From Oscillospiraceae bacterium (lineage in GTDB: Bacteria; Bacillota; Clostridia; Oscillospirales; Oscillospiraceae), in assembly GCA_009782435.1 (NCBI GenBank), contig WRJA01000003.1:1-64000 (forward strand): 64,000 nucleotides of DNA. The letters run 5' to 3'. How positions within the stretch are numbered: the stretch's first letter is position 1; every line of letters starts with the position of its first letter. Position numbers and translations under genes: made by a program. The notes under the pieces are model-generated. The model did not search any database. It was not told the origin of the DNA and worked only from the letters and a program-made list of their open reading frames with translations. This document shows positions 1 through 9,641 of the stretch, piece by piece.

Positions 1-15
1 GAAGGGACCGGTATA

Positions 16-450
16 ATGAGAAAAGTTTTGGCTGTTATTGCCATTGCGATAATTATGGTTTTTTCTTCGTGCGCGTCCGACAATCCCGAAGTCGAAATAA
101 TTGAGGGTATTTTCCATCCGGTTTACTCTCTCGGTTATAACATTCAACTGAAACGTAACGATATTATCTATTCCGCTTATGTAACGGCTTCCGGTCGGTT
201 ATCAGCTGACGGGTCTGTAACCACTCTTGATGTTCCATATGGCAAAAAAATTGGCCTTCTTATCGGAAATGAAGCTATGAAAAATGAAAGATTTCCGATT
301 TATGAAGTCGAGGGATACAGTCCCGATGAATGGCTTTACTTCGTCTATGGCCCTGATGGTTCACGCGGGATCGTGCTTTATAAAGCTGATGGCGTGGCTG
401 ATATACCGGAACTGTTTGAGCGGTTGAAAATCGAGGAGGAACTTTCATAA
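16..450 (+). CDS. Small lipoprotein of unknown function
   Basis: N-terminal hydrophobic signal followed by lipobox-like FSSC; stop codon overlaps the next ATG (TAATG), suggesting an operon. Confidence 0.6.
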   Translation: MRKVLAVIAIAIIMVFSSCASDNPEVEIIEGIFHPVYSLGYNIQLKRNDIIYSAYVTASGRLSADGSVTTLDVPYGKKIGLLIGNEAMKNERFPIYEVEGYSPDEWLYFVYGPDGSRGIVLYKADGVADIPELFERLKIEEELS

Positions 451-1427
451 TGCAACAGACATTCACCGATTTTTCTGCACTCGAAATATTGAAAGACAAA
501 AGACCGCTTTTGGTATGCGACGGCGCATTTGATTCGTTCGGAATAGATTTTCCCGGCGAAGTCACAAGATTCAGCGACTTTTCGCCCAACCCGATTTATG
601 AGGACATTAAGGCGGGAGTGAAGATATTAAGGAAATACAAATGTGACTATATCGTGGCTGTGGGAGGCGGAAGCAGTATTGACACCGCAAAAGGCATAAA
701 GTACTATAACCATACCGATATTCCCGTTATGGCGGTCCCGACGACCGCCGGAACCGGAAGCGAGGCTACGCATTTCGCGGCCTTATATAAAAACGGCGAA
801 AAATATTCTGTTGCCGATGATCGGCTTTTACCGGACTGTGTAATCTTACAGCCGGAATTGCTTAAATCTCTCCCCGTTTATCAAAAAAAATGCACGATGC
901 TGGACGCGCTTTGTCAGGCGATCGAATCATGGTGGTCAAAAAAGGCTGTGTCGGAGAGCAAAGCGTACTCTCAAAAAGCCGTGAGATTGATAATTGATAA
1001 TATGGACGATTATTTGAAAAACGAAGCCGGAAGCAATAAAAACATGCTCACCGCCTCAAACTTGGCGGGAAAAGCGATCAACATCACAACCACTACCGCG
1101 CCGCATGCGATGTGTTATAAACTGACCACGATGTACGGACTGCCCCACGGACACGCCGCAGCTCTGTGCCTGCCGAAGGTGTGGCGGTACATGGGTGGTT
1201 TCGACGACATAGCAAAAGCCCTCGGGAAGAAAAAAAGCGGGGAAGCGATTTCGTTTTTTGAGCAAATGCTCAGAAGGCTGGAAATACTGCCCCCCCGAAA
1301 CATAAGCGATGATGATTTGGAAATCCTGACAAACTCGGTGAATATCCAAAGGCTTAAAAATAATCCGGTCCGGCTTGATAAAGACACGATCAGGGAGTTG
1401 TACAGAAGAATTCCGGAGGTTCAGTAG
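450..1427 (+). CDS. Iron-containing alcohol dehydrogenase family protein, possibly phosphonoacetaldehyde or acetaldehyde reductase
   Basis: GGGSSIDTAKGIKYY nucleotide-binding motif, TAGTGSEAT, HAMCYKLTTMYGLPHGHA metal-site region; directly upstream of the PhnX-PhnW fusion. Confidence 0.8.
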   Translation: MQQTFTDFSALEILKDKRPLLVCDGAFDSFGIDFPGEVTRFSDFSPNPIYEDIKAGVKILRKYKCDYIVAVGGGSSIDTAKGIKYYNHTDIPVMAVPTTAGTGSEATHFAALYKNGEKYSVADDRLLPDCVILQPELLKSLPVYQKKCTMLDALCQAIESWWSKKAVSESKAYSQKAVRLIIDNMDDYLKNEAGSNKNMLTASNLAGKAINITTTTAPHAMCYKLTTMYGLPHGHAAALCLPKVWRYMGGFDDIAKALGKKKSGEAISFFEQMLRRLEILPPRNISDDDLEILTNSVNIQRLKNNPVRLDKDTIRELYRRIPEVQ

Positions 1428-3296
1428 ATGGCATCAAAAGTAAAGGCGGTCATATTTGACTGGGCCGGCACAACGGTGGATTACGGCTGTGTTGCGCCTG
1501 TAAAAGGCTTTATAGACGGGTTTAGGAGCATAGGCAGAGACATTACAAATGAGATGGCCCGCAAACCCATGGGTCTTGCCAAGATCGACCACACGCGGGC
1601 TATTGCCGCGATGCTCCCGGAGCCGATCTCGGAAGAACAAATTCTAAAGGCATATGAAGTTTTTGAGGCGACGTTGCTTGACGACATCGAACGGCATTGC
1701 GACGTTAAAGATTATGTGACGAAAACGGTCGCAGCGCTGCGGAAACAGGGTATCAGGATCGGGTCAACAACGGGCTATACATCAAAGATGATGGCAAAGG
1801 TCATACCGAAAGCGGCCGAGCAAGGGTATTTCCCGGACTATTGCATCGCGCCGGATCAGGTCGCCAAAGGCAGGCCCTATCCCTATATGATATGGAAAAA
1901 CCTCATGTATTTCGGCATTTCCGACCCGGGGGAAGCCGTTAAGGTCGGAGACACGGCGGCGGATATAGAGGAGGGTAAAAACGCGGGCTGCCGGACTGTC
2001 GGAATCATAATGGGTTCATCGGAGCTCGGGCTGACCCGCGATGAAGTTGCCGCGTTATCCGCAGAAGAATTAAAAACCAAAAAGGCGCTTGCCGCGGCGG
2101 CATATTATAAAGCCGGAGCGGATTACATTATTGACGATATGAGCGAGCTTTCGGATGTTATTGCCGACATTGACCGCCGGCTTGCGCAGAACGCGCCGCG
2201 AAAGCTTATGACGCCCGGCCCGTTGTCGACGAGGGCTTCCGTCAAACGGGCAATGCTCGCCGATCACTGCACATGGGACGATGAATATAAAGAGATCACG
2301 ACCTCGGTCATGAACGATATTACGCAAATTTCGGCAGATGACAATTATGCGACGGTCCTTTTGCAGGGCAGCGGAACATACGCGGTCGAGGCTATGATCA
2401 ACTGTCTGTGCCGGAAAAAGGAAAAGATCCTGTTTTTGGTCAACGGGGAATACGGCAAACGTATGCTGACCGTTGCCGAAGCCTCGCGCAGGAACTGCGA
2501 GTATCTCGATTTTGACATGACGCGGCCGATAGACATAAAAAAGTTCGAAAAGAAATTAAAAAAAGACAAGGATACGGCTGCGGTCGCATTTGTCCATTGC
2601 GAAACCACGACCGGCGTTATCAATCCCCTCGAAGAAATCACAAAACTCGCCAAATCCTGCGGCAAAAAGGTCTTTATAGACGCGATGTCGAGCTTTGCCG
2701 CTTATGAAATAGACATGCCCGGGCTTGACATCGACGCTTTGGCGGCGAGTTCGAACAAATGTCTTGAAGGCTTGCCGGGATTATCATTTGTTATCGCAAA
2801 GAAAGACCTTTTGGAGAAAAGCAGAGGACAGTCATATTCACACAGCCTCGATCTCTTCGGCCAATACGAAGGATTGTACGCCGCCGCCGGTAAATTTCGG
2901 TTTACCTCGCCCACCAATGTTTTGCTTGCGCTGCGGCAGGCGCTGGACGACTATAAACAAGAAGGCGGTCTGCCTGCGCGCAGGGCGCGTTACATGGAAA
3001 ACCACAGGACGCTTGTCGACGGACTTGAGAAACACGGCATTCGCCCCGTTACGGCGCCCGAACACCGATCATATATCATCACTACGTTTGAGCTCGGGAG
3101 TATCGACTTTCCGTCGCTGTATGCAGCACTGAAATCAAAAGGGTTTATCATCTATCCCGGTAAATTGACGAGCATGCCTGCGTTCAGACTGGGCAATATC
3201 GGCGACGTGTATCCGTCGGACATGGCAAGGCTTGCGGAAATAATCGGTGAGTATGTTCGGGCGGAGTCGATTCCGGTGAGTGAGCCGGACTCTTGA
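1428..3296 (+). CDS. phnXW: Bifunctional phosphonoacetaldehyde hydrolase / 2-aminoethylphosphonate-pyruvate transaminase (PhnX-PhnW fusion)
   Basis: N-half HAD signature FDWAGTTVDYG and MGLAKIDH (PhnX-type cap lysine); C-half KLMTPGPLSTR...GSGTYAVEA...ASSNKCLEGLPG (PLP lysine, PhnW). Confidence 0.92.
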   Translation: MASKVKAVIFDWAGTTVDYGCVAPVKGFIDGFRSIGRDITNEMARKPMGLAKIDHTRAIAAMLPEPISEEQILKAYEVFEATLLDDIERHCDVKDYVTKTVAALRKQGIRIGSTTGYTSKMMAKVIPKAAEQGYFPDYCIAPDQVAKGRPYPYMIWKNLMYFGISDPGEAVKVGDTAADIEEGKNAGCRTVGIIMGSSELGLTRDEVAALSAEELKTKKALAAAAYYKAGADYIIDDMSELSDVIADIDRRLAQNAPRKLMTPGPLSTRASVKRAMLADHCTWDDEYKEITTSVMNDITQISADDNYATVLLQGSGTYAVEAMINCLCRKKEKILFLVNGEYGKRMLTVAEASRRNCEYLDFDMTRPIDIKKFEKKLKKDKDTAAVAFVHCETTTGVINPLEEITKLAKSCGKKVFIDAMSSFAAYEIDMPGLDIDALAASSNKCLEGLPGLSFVIAKKDLLEKSRGQSYSHSLDLFGQYEGLYAAAGKFRFTSPTNVLLALRQALDDYKQEGGLPARRARYMENHRTLVDGLEKHGIRPVTAPEHRSYIITTFELGSIDFPSLYAALKSKGFIIYPGKLTSMPAFRLGNIGDVYPSDMARLAEIIGEYVRAESIPVSEPDS

Positions 3297-3325
3297 TAAT
3301 ACAGTATGTAACAGCGCTGAAATCA

Positions 3326-3358
3326 GGCGGGGGCGGACCGTTAAGGTTCACCCCCGCC
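3326..3358. terminator. Stem-loop terminator candidate between convergent phnXW and prmA
   Basis: GGCGGGGG-c-GGACC-gttaa-GGTTC-a-CCCCCGCC: 8 bp plus 5 bp stems in a convergent intergenic gap. Confidence 0.6.
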
Positions 3359-3393
3359 GATAATTGTATTTCGTTTCGGAGCGGGTCTTTGTA

Positions 3394-4329
3394 TCAAGGA
3401 ATGCGGGATACGGCGGCGGTGAAACAGTGCCAATCCTCGGCGCTTGTGTGTTCAATGATCGAAAAACCCGCCGATAAAAGAGCGCCGGACACATCGCAGT
3501 CGCGCCCGTCGATTATGCCCGAACAGATAAAAACGGCGTCTTTGCCCGTAAAACTTCCGACTGTCTCACAAAGCGGAATGATGACGTCCGATGTAATGTT
3601 GGCGGTTATGAGTTTATATCCGGTCCCCGCGGCCTTTCTCATTCCGGCGTCGGTCAGTATATCTCCGGATAACACGCGTATCTTGCCTTTTGCCGTGTCG
3701 TTGAGCTCAGCGTTTCGGGTCACAACCGTTATTGCCGCAGGGTCGATGTCGCAGCATACGGCTTCGTCGCATCCCAAAACCAAAGCGGCAATGGCGAGGA
3801 TCCCGCTTCCGCAGCCTATATCCAACGCGCGAACGCCGGGCACCGCGTATTTTTCAACGGCGCTGAGACACAGACGGGTCGTGGCGTGGGTCCCCGTTCC
3901 GAAGAGCAGCCCCGGGTCAATGCGAAGTTCGGTCCTGCCGCTCGGCGGAGCGGTTTCCCACTCCGGTACGATGATTAGCCTCTCTCCCGTTTCCGAGGGT
4001 TTGAAAAAGTCGCGCCAATTGTTTTCCCAATCCCCGTCGTCCGCCGGGGAGATTTCGGGCGATATACCCAAACGGCTCCTGACGCGGGCGAGTGTTTTTC
4101 GGCCTTCATTATTGTCCGGCAGATAGAACCTTATGCGCGAGACGCCTCTCATTTTGTTTTCGAGTTCGTCGTCAACGTAGTCCCAAAGGTTTTTGTTGTT
4201 CTCCAAAAATTCTCTGAATTCAGCTTCGTCTTCGGTTATGACGCCGTCAATGCCGATGTCTGACAGAGCCGCGCAGAGATTTTCCGTGCCGAGTCCGTTT
4301 GTGTCTATTACCGCCTGCATCCATTTCAT
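3394..4329 (-). CDS. prmA: Ribosomal protein L11 methyltransferase
   Basis: FGTGTHATTRLCL and ALDIGCGSGILAIAA SAM-binding motifs typical of PrmA. Confidence 0.92.
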   Translation of the reverse strand: MKWMQAVIDTNGLGTENLCAALSDIGIDGVITEDEAEFREFLENNKNLWDYVDDELENKMRGVSRIRFYLPDNNEGRKTLARVRSRLGISPEISPADDGDWENNWRDFFKPSETGERLIIVPEWETAPPSGRTELRIDPGLLFGTGTHATTRLCLSAVEKYAVPGVRALDIGCGSGILAIAALVLGCDEAVCCDIDPAAITVVTRNAELNDTAKGKIRVLSGDILTDAGMRKAAGTGYKLITANITSDVIIPLCETVGSFTGKDAVFICSGIIDGRDCDVSGALLSAGFSIIEHTSAEDWHCFTAAVSRIP

Positions 4330-4341
4330 TTTTACGGCAAA

Positions 4342-4887
4342 TTATGCTTTGGATTCCGAAATCAAACCGTATCCGCCGTTTTTTCTGTGATACACTACCG
4401 AAAAAGCGTCGTTGTTTTCTTGATTCTTGAAAGCGAAAAACTCATGTCTTAAAAGATTCATCTGCAAAATGGCTTCCTCGGTCGTCATGGGTTTCATTGA
4501 GAAATGCTTTACACGAATGACCTCGAAATCGTCATCGCTTTCGTTCTCGTCAGAAGGCGCGTAAAAAGTTCTGACTTCTTTATCAAAAGCGCCGTCACGC
4601 AGCCTTTTTTCCAATCTGCCCTTGTTTTTGCGTATTTGCTGCTCAATTGCCGCGCAGGCGGAGTCGACAGAGGCGTACATATCGCTTGTGAGTTCGCTTA
4701 CCCTGTAGTACATACCGTTATTGTTGATCGTTACCTCTGCCCTGAAACGGCCGCGTTCCGTGCTGAATGTAATGAACGCTTCGCTTTCCGCCTTGAAGAA
4801 CCTGTCGAGTTTGCCTATTTTCTTTTCCGCGTAAGCTCTCAAGTCCCCGGAGGCTTCCAGTTTTTTCCCCGTAAAAGTGAATTTCAT
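4342..4887 (-). CDS. hpf: Ribosome hibernation-promoting factor, long form
   Basis: MKFTFTGKKLEASGDLRAYAEKKIGKLDRF N-terminal domain and C-terminal VIRVKHFSMKPMTTEEAILQMNLLRHEFFAFKNQE domain. Confidence 0.93.
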   Translation of the reverse strand: MKFTFTGKKLEASGDLRAYAEKKIGKLDRFFKAESEAFITFSTERGRFRAEVTINNNGMYYRVSELTSDMYASVDSACAAIEQQIRKNKGRLEKRLRDGAFDKEVRTFYAPSDENESDDDFEVIRVKHFSMKPMTTEEAILQMNLLRHEFFAFKNQENNDAFSVVYHRKNGGYGLISESKA

Positions 4888-4990
4888 GATGTTTCGCTCC
4901 TTCCGGCGTGTTTTCGTGTGTATTCCCGGTCTTGCTTATATAATAACCGCTCGGCGGATATTATTGTGTTTTCCGTCTGCTGCCGCCCTG

Positions 4991-6949
4991 TCAATATGAA
5001 AGCATGTTTGTTTCGATCCGGCAGTTTGGCAGGGCGTCCCTGAGTTCATCGATCTTCGCCGCGGAAAGCGTCGTGTCGTAGAGTGACAGCGTTTGCAGAT
5101 TCAATAAGGATTTCAGCGGCGTGATATCGGAAAAGTCGGTTCCGTCCAAACGCAAATGCCTCAAATTAACAAGGCCGGACAAGGGATTCAGATTATAAAC
5201 AGCGGTGTAGCCCAATTCAAGCGTTGTCAGGGAGTTGAGCGTTGAGAGCGGCGACAGGTCCGTAACCGCCGTGTTGTTCAGATAGAGCTCGACCAGCGAC
5301 GTACAAGAGGTGAGAGGAGTCAGATTGCTGACGCCGTGGTTCATCAAATCAAGGATTTGAAGTCTCCTGTGTCCTGACAGAGGGCTTATATCCGCAATTC
5401 CGCCGTTGTTTGAGCCGTACGGCAGTCGAAGTTCGACGATTTCCAAATCGGGCATGTTTTCCAGCACCGAGATATCCGATATCCGGTTGCCCGCGAGGAA
5501 CAGGCTTCTCAGTTTTGTGAATTTTTCCAGTACCGAGATATCCGTTATGCCGGAGTTTGCCGCGTCTACAGACGTCGCGTCCGAGCGTATCGGCCTCCCG
5601 CCGAGCGTGACGGTGTAAACAAGCTCGGAATGAGTAACAACGCAGCCGGACAGGGTCTCTTTGAGTTCATCCGTTTTTTCCGCCGAAAGCGCCTCGTTAT
5701 CATCGACGGCAAGTTCTCTTAAGGACTGCAATTGTTTCAGTATATCCAAATCGGAGTCTTTAAGTCCGGTGTTTTTCAGCCCGAGCCGCGTTAAATTCGG
5801 CAGTTTATTGAATGTTGCGACGGACGACAAAGGGTTGCTGCTGAAAAAGGCTTCCGAAAGCCCGGGAAGGTACTCCAAAGGAGTGACGTCTTTTATCATG
5901 TTGCCTTCAAGGTCCAAATAAGTGATTTTGACGTTGCTCATGAGAGGCCTTATATCTTCGATCTCATTGTTTCGCAGGCACAGTCTCTCGAGTTCCGAGA
6001 GATTGATGAGCGGAGACAGATCCGTTATGTTATTGTCCCGCAAATCAAGATTCACTATCTGCGTGCATTCGGACAAGACGCTCAAATCGCTGATATTCAG
6101 GCCGATGAGGTTCAAGTCGGTAACATCCGACATAAAGCCGATCCCGCCCAGTCTCAGTTCTTTTGCTTCATTTTGTATCTTATCGGCATATACCCCGCAG
6201 CCCGGCAGCGCGCGTCTCAGTTCATCAAATTGTGATTTCGTCATCGTAATATCTCTGACGCTTAGCGTTGTCAGGCTTTTAAGGTTATAAAGCGGCGTGA
6301 AATCCGTTATCTCATTGCCGTCCAAATACAGGGTCTTGAGATTATCCGACGCAGACAGAGGCGAGAGGTTTTTTATTTTGTTATTGCTCAAATCGAGAAA
6401 AGTCAGCTCTTTAAGTTCCCGGAGAGGTGTGATGTCGGTTATCTCATTGTCTTGCAGACTGACGCTTGTCAGCTTTATCAGCGGTATGATACCTGAAATG
6501 TCGGACAGTCCCGCCTCTCTTATCATAAGAGCCGACGTATCGGGAGGATACTCAATTCCGGCGAACAGTATCGCTTCCGCTTTTTCTGTACGCCGTTCTT
6601 TTTCCGCTTTCAGTTCGGCCAATTTGTCCGTTATCGCTTTGCCGGGTACGGAATACGACGCGACGGTCAAAACCTCCGTCGCTTTGTCAAGGTCGCCCTT
6701 TGCTCTGTAAACGTCGGATAAAAGCAGGTAGCATTTTTCATCCGGTTTGAGTTTGAGGGCGTCTTCCAAAACCGCCGCCGCAAGATCGTATTCTTTGTCG
6801 ATCCAGTATGACGCCGCGAGGTCATATCGGGCGTTGAAGCGGTCTTTTTCAATGAGGTCCGCGCCGATGACAACTGCCGCGACAATAACGGCGATCACGC
6901 AAACGGTGACCACTGCGATCGTCAGTTTTTTTCTCGATTTTCTGTTCAT
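4991..6949 (-). CDS. Membrane-anchored TPR-like plus leucine-rich-repeat (internalin-type) protein
   Basis: N-terminal TM (IAVVTVCVIAVIVAAVVIGA), short TPR-like region, then many ~22-aa repeats such as LTFLDLSNNKIKNLSPLSASDN. Confidence 0.85.
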   Translation of the reverse strand: MNRKSRKKLTIAVVTVCVIAVIVAAVVIGADLIEKDRFNARYDLAASYWIDKEYDLAAAVLEDALKLKPDEKCYLLLSDVYRAKGDLDKATEVLTVASYSVPGKAITDKLAELKAEKERRTEKAEAILFAGIEYPPDTSALMIREAGLSDISGIIPLIKLTSVSLQDNEITDITPLRELKELTFLDLSNNKIKNLSPLSASDNLKTLYLDGNEITDFTPLYNLKSLTTLSVRDITMTKSQFDELRRALPGCGVYADKIQNEAKELRLGGIGFMSDVTDLNLIGLNISDLSVLSECTQIVNLDLRDNNITDLSPLINLSELERLCLRNNEIEDIRPLMSNVKITYLDLEGNMIKDVTPLEYLPGLSEAFFSSNPLSSVATFNKLPNLTRLGLKNTGLKDSDLDILKQLQSLRELAVDDNEALSAEKTDELKETLSGCVVTHSELVYTVTLGGRPIRSDATSVDAANSGITDISVLEKFTKLRSLFLAGNRISDISVLENMPDLEIVELRLPYGSNNGGIADISPLSGHRRLQILDLMNHGVSNLTPLTSCTSLVELYLNNTAVTDLSPLSTLNSLTTLELGYTAVYNLNPLSGLVNLRHLRLDGTDFSDITPLKSLLNLQTLSLYDTTLSAAKIDELRDALPNCRIETNMLSY

Positions 6950-8187
6950 TGCGTCCTCCCGGTCGTTTTTTCGGCTTTTGCCGGACGCTTTAGGTTTCTT
7001 ATCGCCCCTGATTGTTCCAGCGCCGTTTTCGCCGAAATCGGGCCGACGATCTCATACAGTATCGAGGATGAGAGTATCAGGGCAAGAAATACGTCTCCTA
7101 TTTCCGGGGGAAGCAAGCGCGCGCCGAGAAAAGCAAGACCTATGGCGACTCCCGCCTGCGGAATGAGCGCCCAACCGAGATTGTTGCGGATAGGCTCCGC
7201 CGCCTTGATAACCAAACAACCCAAATAGGCGCCCGCGTATTTTCCGGCTATCCTGAAAACAAAGTACGAAAGGCCCGCAAGCCCGATGAATTCCAAATAC
7301 ATGAGGTTGAGCTTCATCCCGGAAAAGATAAAAAACAAAGACATCACCGGCGGCATGAAGTTGTTTACCTGCCTGTATAAAACCTTGTCGTTTGTCAGGT
7401 TGATATAAGCGGTGCCGAAGGCCATGCAGGAGATGAGCGGCGAAATGCCCATAACAGCGCACATTCCCGAAAGACCGGCAAGCATGGCGACAACGATAAT
7501 AAGCCGGTTGTCTTTGCTCCTGGCCGGCGTGATCAGCCTGCTGAGGAGCAGCCCGCATAAAATGCCCGCGAAAACCGAGACGATGTTAAACACGATAGGC
7601 AAAACGATGTATCCCGCTGAAACCGACCCCATGCTTCGCGCGCCGAGAATCGACGTGACAAGGCTGAAAACAAAAAGGCAGATCATGTTGTCGAGAGCGA
7701 CCACCTGCAGCAGTATGCTGACAAAAGGGCCCTGCGCGTTGTATTGCCTTATGGTGGCCATTGTGCTGGTCGGGGCGGTGCAGCCGGCTATAGCCCCGAG
7801 CAGCAGCGAAAAACCGGTATCCATACGAAAAACAAAACGCATCGCCAGAACGACGGCTGAAGCGGAAAGGACAGATTCAAACAGCGTGACGACCACGATA
7901 CGCAGTCCGGTTTTTTTCAGAACGCTTCGCCTGAAGAATTTCCCGACGCCGAAGGCGATGAACGCCAAGGCGATGTCGCTGATAAAGCTCATTCCCGATA
8001 TGATCTCCGGAGGCACAAGGTCAAAGACGCTCGGTCCTATCAATATGCCTGCGAATATGAAGCCCGTAACGTTCGGCAGCTTGAGCAGCTTCGTTATCCG
8101 GGTCAAGAGGAATCCGGATAAAAGGATCATACTCAGGGAAATCAATACTTCGGCGGCGTCTGTAAATTGCTGCATCCACGTGTACAT
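6946..8187 (-). CDS. CPA2-type cation:proton antiporter
   Basis: Polytopic, ~413 aa; GFIFAGILIGPSVFDLVPPEI motif typical of KefB/NhaP-like exchangers. Confidence 0.82.
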   Translation of the reverse strand: MYTWMQQFTDAAEVLISLSMILLSGFLLTRITKLLKLPNVTGFIFAGILIGPSVFDLVPPEIISGMSFISDIALAFIAFGVGKFFRRSVLKKTGLRIVVVTLFESVLSASAVVLAMRFVFRMDTGFSLLLGAIAGCTAPTSTMATIRQYNAQGPFVSILLQVVALDNMICLFVFSLVTSILGARSMGSVSAGYIVLPIVFNIVSVFAGILCGLLLSRLITPARSKDNRLIIVVAMLAGLSGMCAVMGISPLISCMAFGTAYINLTNDKVLYRQVNNFMPPVMSLFFIFSGMKLNLMYLEFIGLAGLSYFVFRIAGKYAGAYLGCLVIKAAEPIRNNLGWALIPQAGVAIGLAFLGARLLPPEIGDVFLALILSSSILYEIVGPISAKTALEQSGAIRNLKRPAKAEKTTGRTQ

Positions 8188-8228
8188 AACCTCACCGCCT
8201 CCTTATGATCTCATGGTGCAGAGAGTTT

Positions 8229-9602
8229 TTATAAAAGTTTTGTTAAATCTCGTACAGAAGCGAGGTTTTCCAAATTCATAACGGCGTCATAGATCTCAAG
8301 GGCGCATTCTTTGCTTATCTCCATGCCGGCGAGCGCGAGATATTTGTTTTTGATCTCCTCGACCGTCATGGGGTTTTGAGGATCGCCTTTTGAAAATTTG
8401 GTGAGTTCTTTAAAGCTCTTGCCGTCCTTGGTGAAGATCTCGGCCGTGGCGGCGAAGATGCTCGGCAGATAGACGTCCATTTCTCCGGTGCAGACCATCT
8501 CGATCTTATTGATAAAGCCGCGTATGGCGTTGTCGCGCAGTTTTTCTTCAGTGAACTGCGATACGGACACGTCGCCGAACAAGGCGGCGCAGGTGACCGT
8601 ATACGGCAGGCTGAATTGCGCGCCCGCGATATTTTCCGGATTGTATTTCAAGTCCCGCGGCTCCACCACGGCGCGCACCGCCATGCGGCAGGTGTCGACG
8701 ACGATTTTTTCGATTTCATTCGCCTTTAGGCCATTGTCCCGCATCAGTTTTATAACGGAATCAATGGGCGCGTGATTGTATCGGCAGCAGGCGTGGGGTT
8801 TGAACGCGGCGCCGGTGACTCCGTATTCGGAGTAATCCATGTTTTCGATCATGCGCTCGGGTTTGGGGTCGTCGGTGAAGGCGGTGAAATAGCCGTGCTT
8901 ACCTTCAAAACACCACCGCGGCCCGTTATAGTCGACAGAGGCCAAGCGCGCGGCGTTTACGGCTCCTTGGGCGGCGTTGGCGGGATTGAGCCTCTTGGTG
9001 AGAGTGGCGTCCGCGTAGCATTCCAGATTGCCCGAAGAAAATCCGTAAGCTATGCCCCATGCGTTGGCGAGCTGCTTTTTGCTCAGTTTCAGAAGAAAGG
9101 CGCAAGCAAGAGTTGCGCCGAAAATGCCGTTGGTGGCGGTCGGGTGCCAGCCGCGCTCAAAACAGTGATCGGGAACAACTCCCTTCCCGACGCGGGTCAT
9201 CATGTCATAGCCCCAAATGACGGAGTGCATAAAATCCAAGCCGCCGGCGCCTGTCTCTTCGGCCATGGCCATGGCTGCCGGGACAATAACGACGGCGGGA
9301 TGACCGCCGGCGTCGTAGTGCGCGTCGTCCATTTCGAGAGCGTGCGAAGCGGCGCCGTTAATGAAGGCGGCCCTTTCGACCGGCGCTTTTGCGCCGTTGA
9401 ACACGGTGCAGTCGCCGGGTCTGTCCAAATAGATTTTTTTGACCGCAAGGGTCGAGTCAACGCCTGCTCCTCCAATGGCGCAACCGAGGTAATCGATTAT
9501 GACCTGCTTTGTGTGATCGAGAACAGCTTTTGGAATGGCGGACAAATCAGCGCTGAGATAGTATTCGGCCAACTGTTCGCTGAAACTCGGTTCGGGATTC
9601 AT
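8229..9602 (-). CDS. MmgE/PrpD family protein
   Basis: DYLGCAIGGAGVDSTLAVKKI, INGAASHALEMDDAHYDAGGHPA, GWHPTATNGIFGATLA are PrpD-family signatures. Confidence 0.9.
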   Translation of the reverse strand: MNPEPSFSEQLAEYYLSADLSAIPKAVLDHTKQVIIDYLGCAIGGAGVDSTLAVKKIYLDRPGDCTVFNGAKAPVERAAFINGAASHALEMDDAHYDAGGHPAVVIVPAAMAMAEETGAGGLDFMHSVIWGYDMMTRVGKGVVPDHCFERGWHPTATNGIFGATLACAFLLKLSKKQLANAWGIAYGFSSGNLECYADATLTKRLNPANAAQGAVNAARLASVDYNGPRWCFEGKHGYFTAFTDDPKPERMIENMDYSEYGVTGAAFKPHACCRYNHAPIDSVIKLMRDNGLKANEIEKIVVDTCRMAVRAVVEPRDLKYNPENIAGAQFSLPYTVTCAALFGDVSVSQFTEEKLRDNAIRGFINKIEMVCTGEMDVYLPSIFAATAEIFTKDGKSFKELTKFSKGDPQNPMTVEEIKNKYLALAGMEISKECALEIYDAVMNLENLASVRDLTKLL

Positions 9603-9641
9603 GGTTTTGACCTCCTTTAATCCGGACTGACCGGCTTGTTT

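Noticed and set aside
3293-4126. 277-aa plus-strand ORF
   Set aside because: Antisense to prmA, which has clear methyltransferase motifs.
4981-5030. TTGACA on the minus strand at the end of the LRR gene as an hpf promoter
   Set aside because: It is downstream of hpf only when read toward the LRR gene's 3' end, and no -10 at suitable spacing was found; treated as chance.
5000-6700. CRISPR-like periodic DNA in the LRR gene
   Set aside because: Periodicity is at the protein level (22-residue LRR) with diverged DNA, inside an open reading frame.
7412-8281. 289-aa plus-strand ORF
   Set aside because: Antisense to the antiporter gene; low-complexity Ser/Thr/Arg-rich shadow translation.
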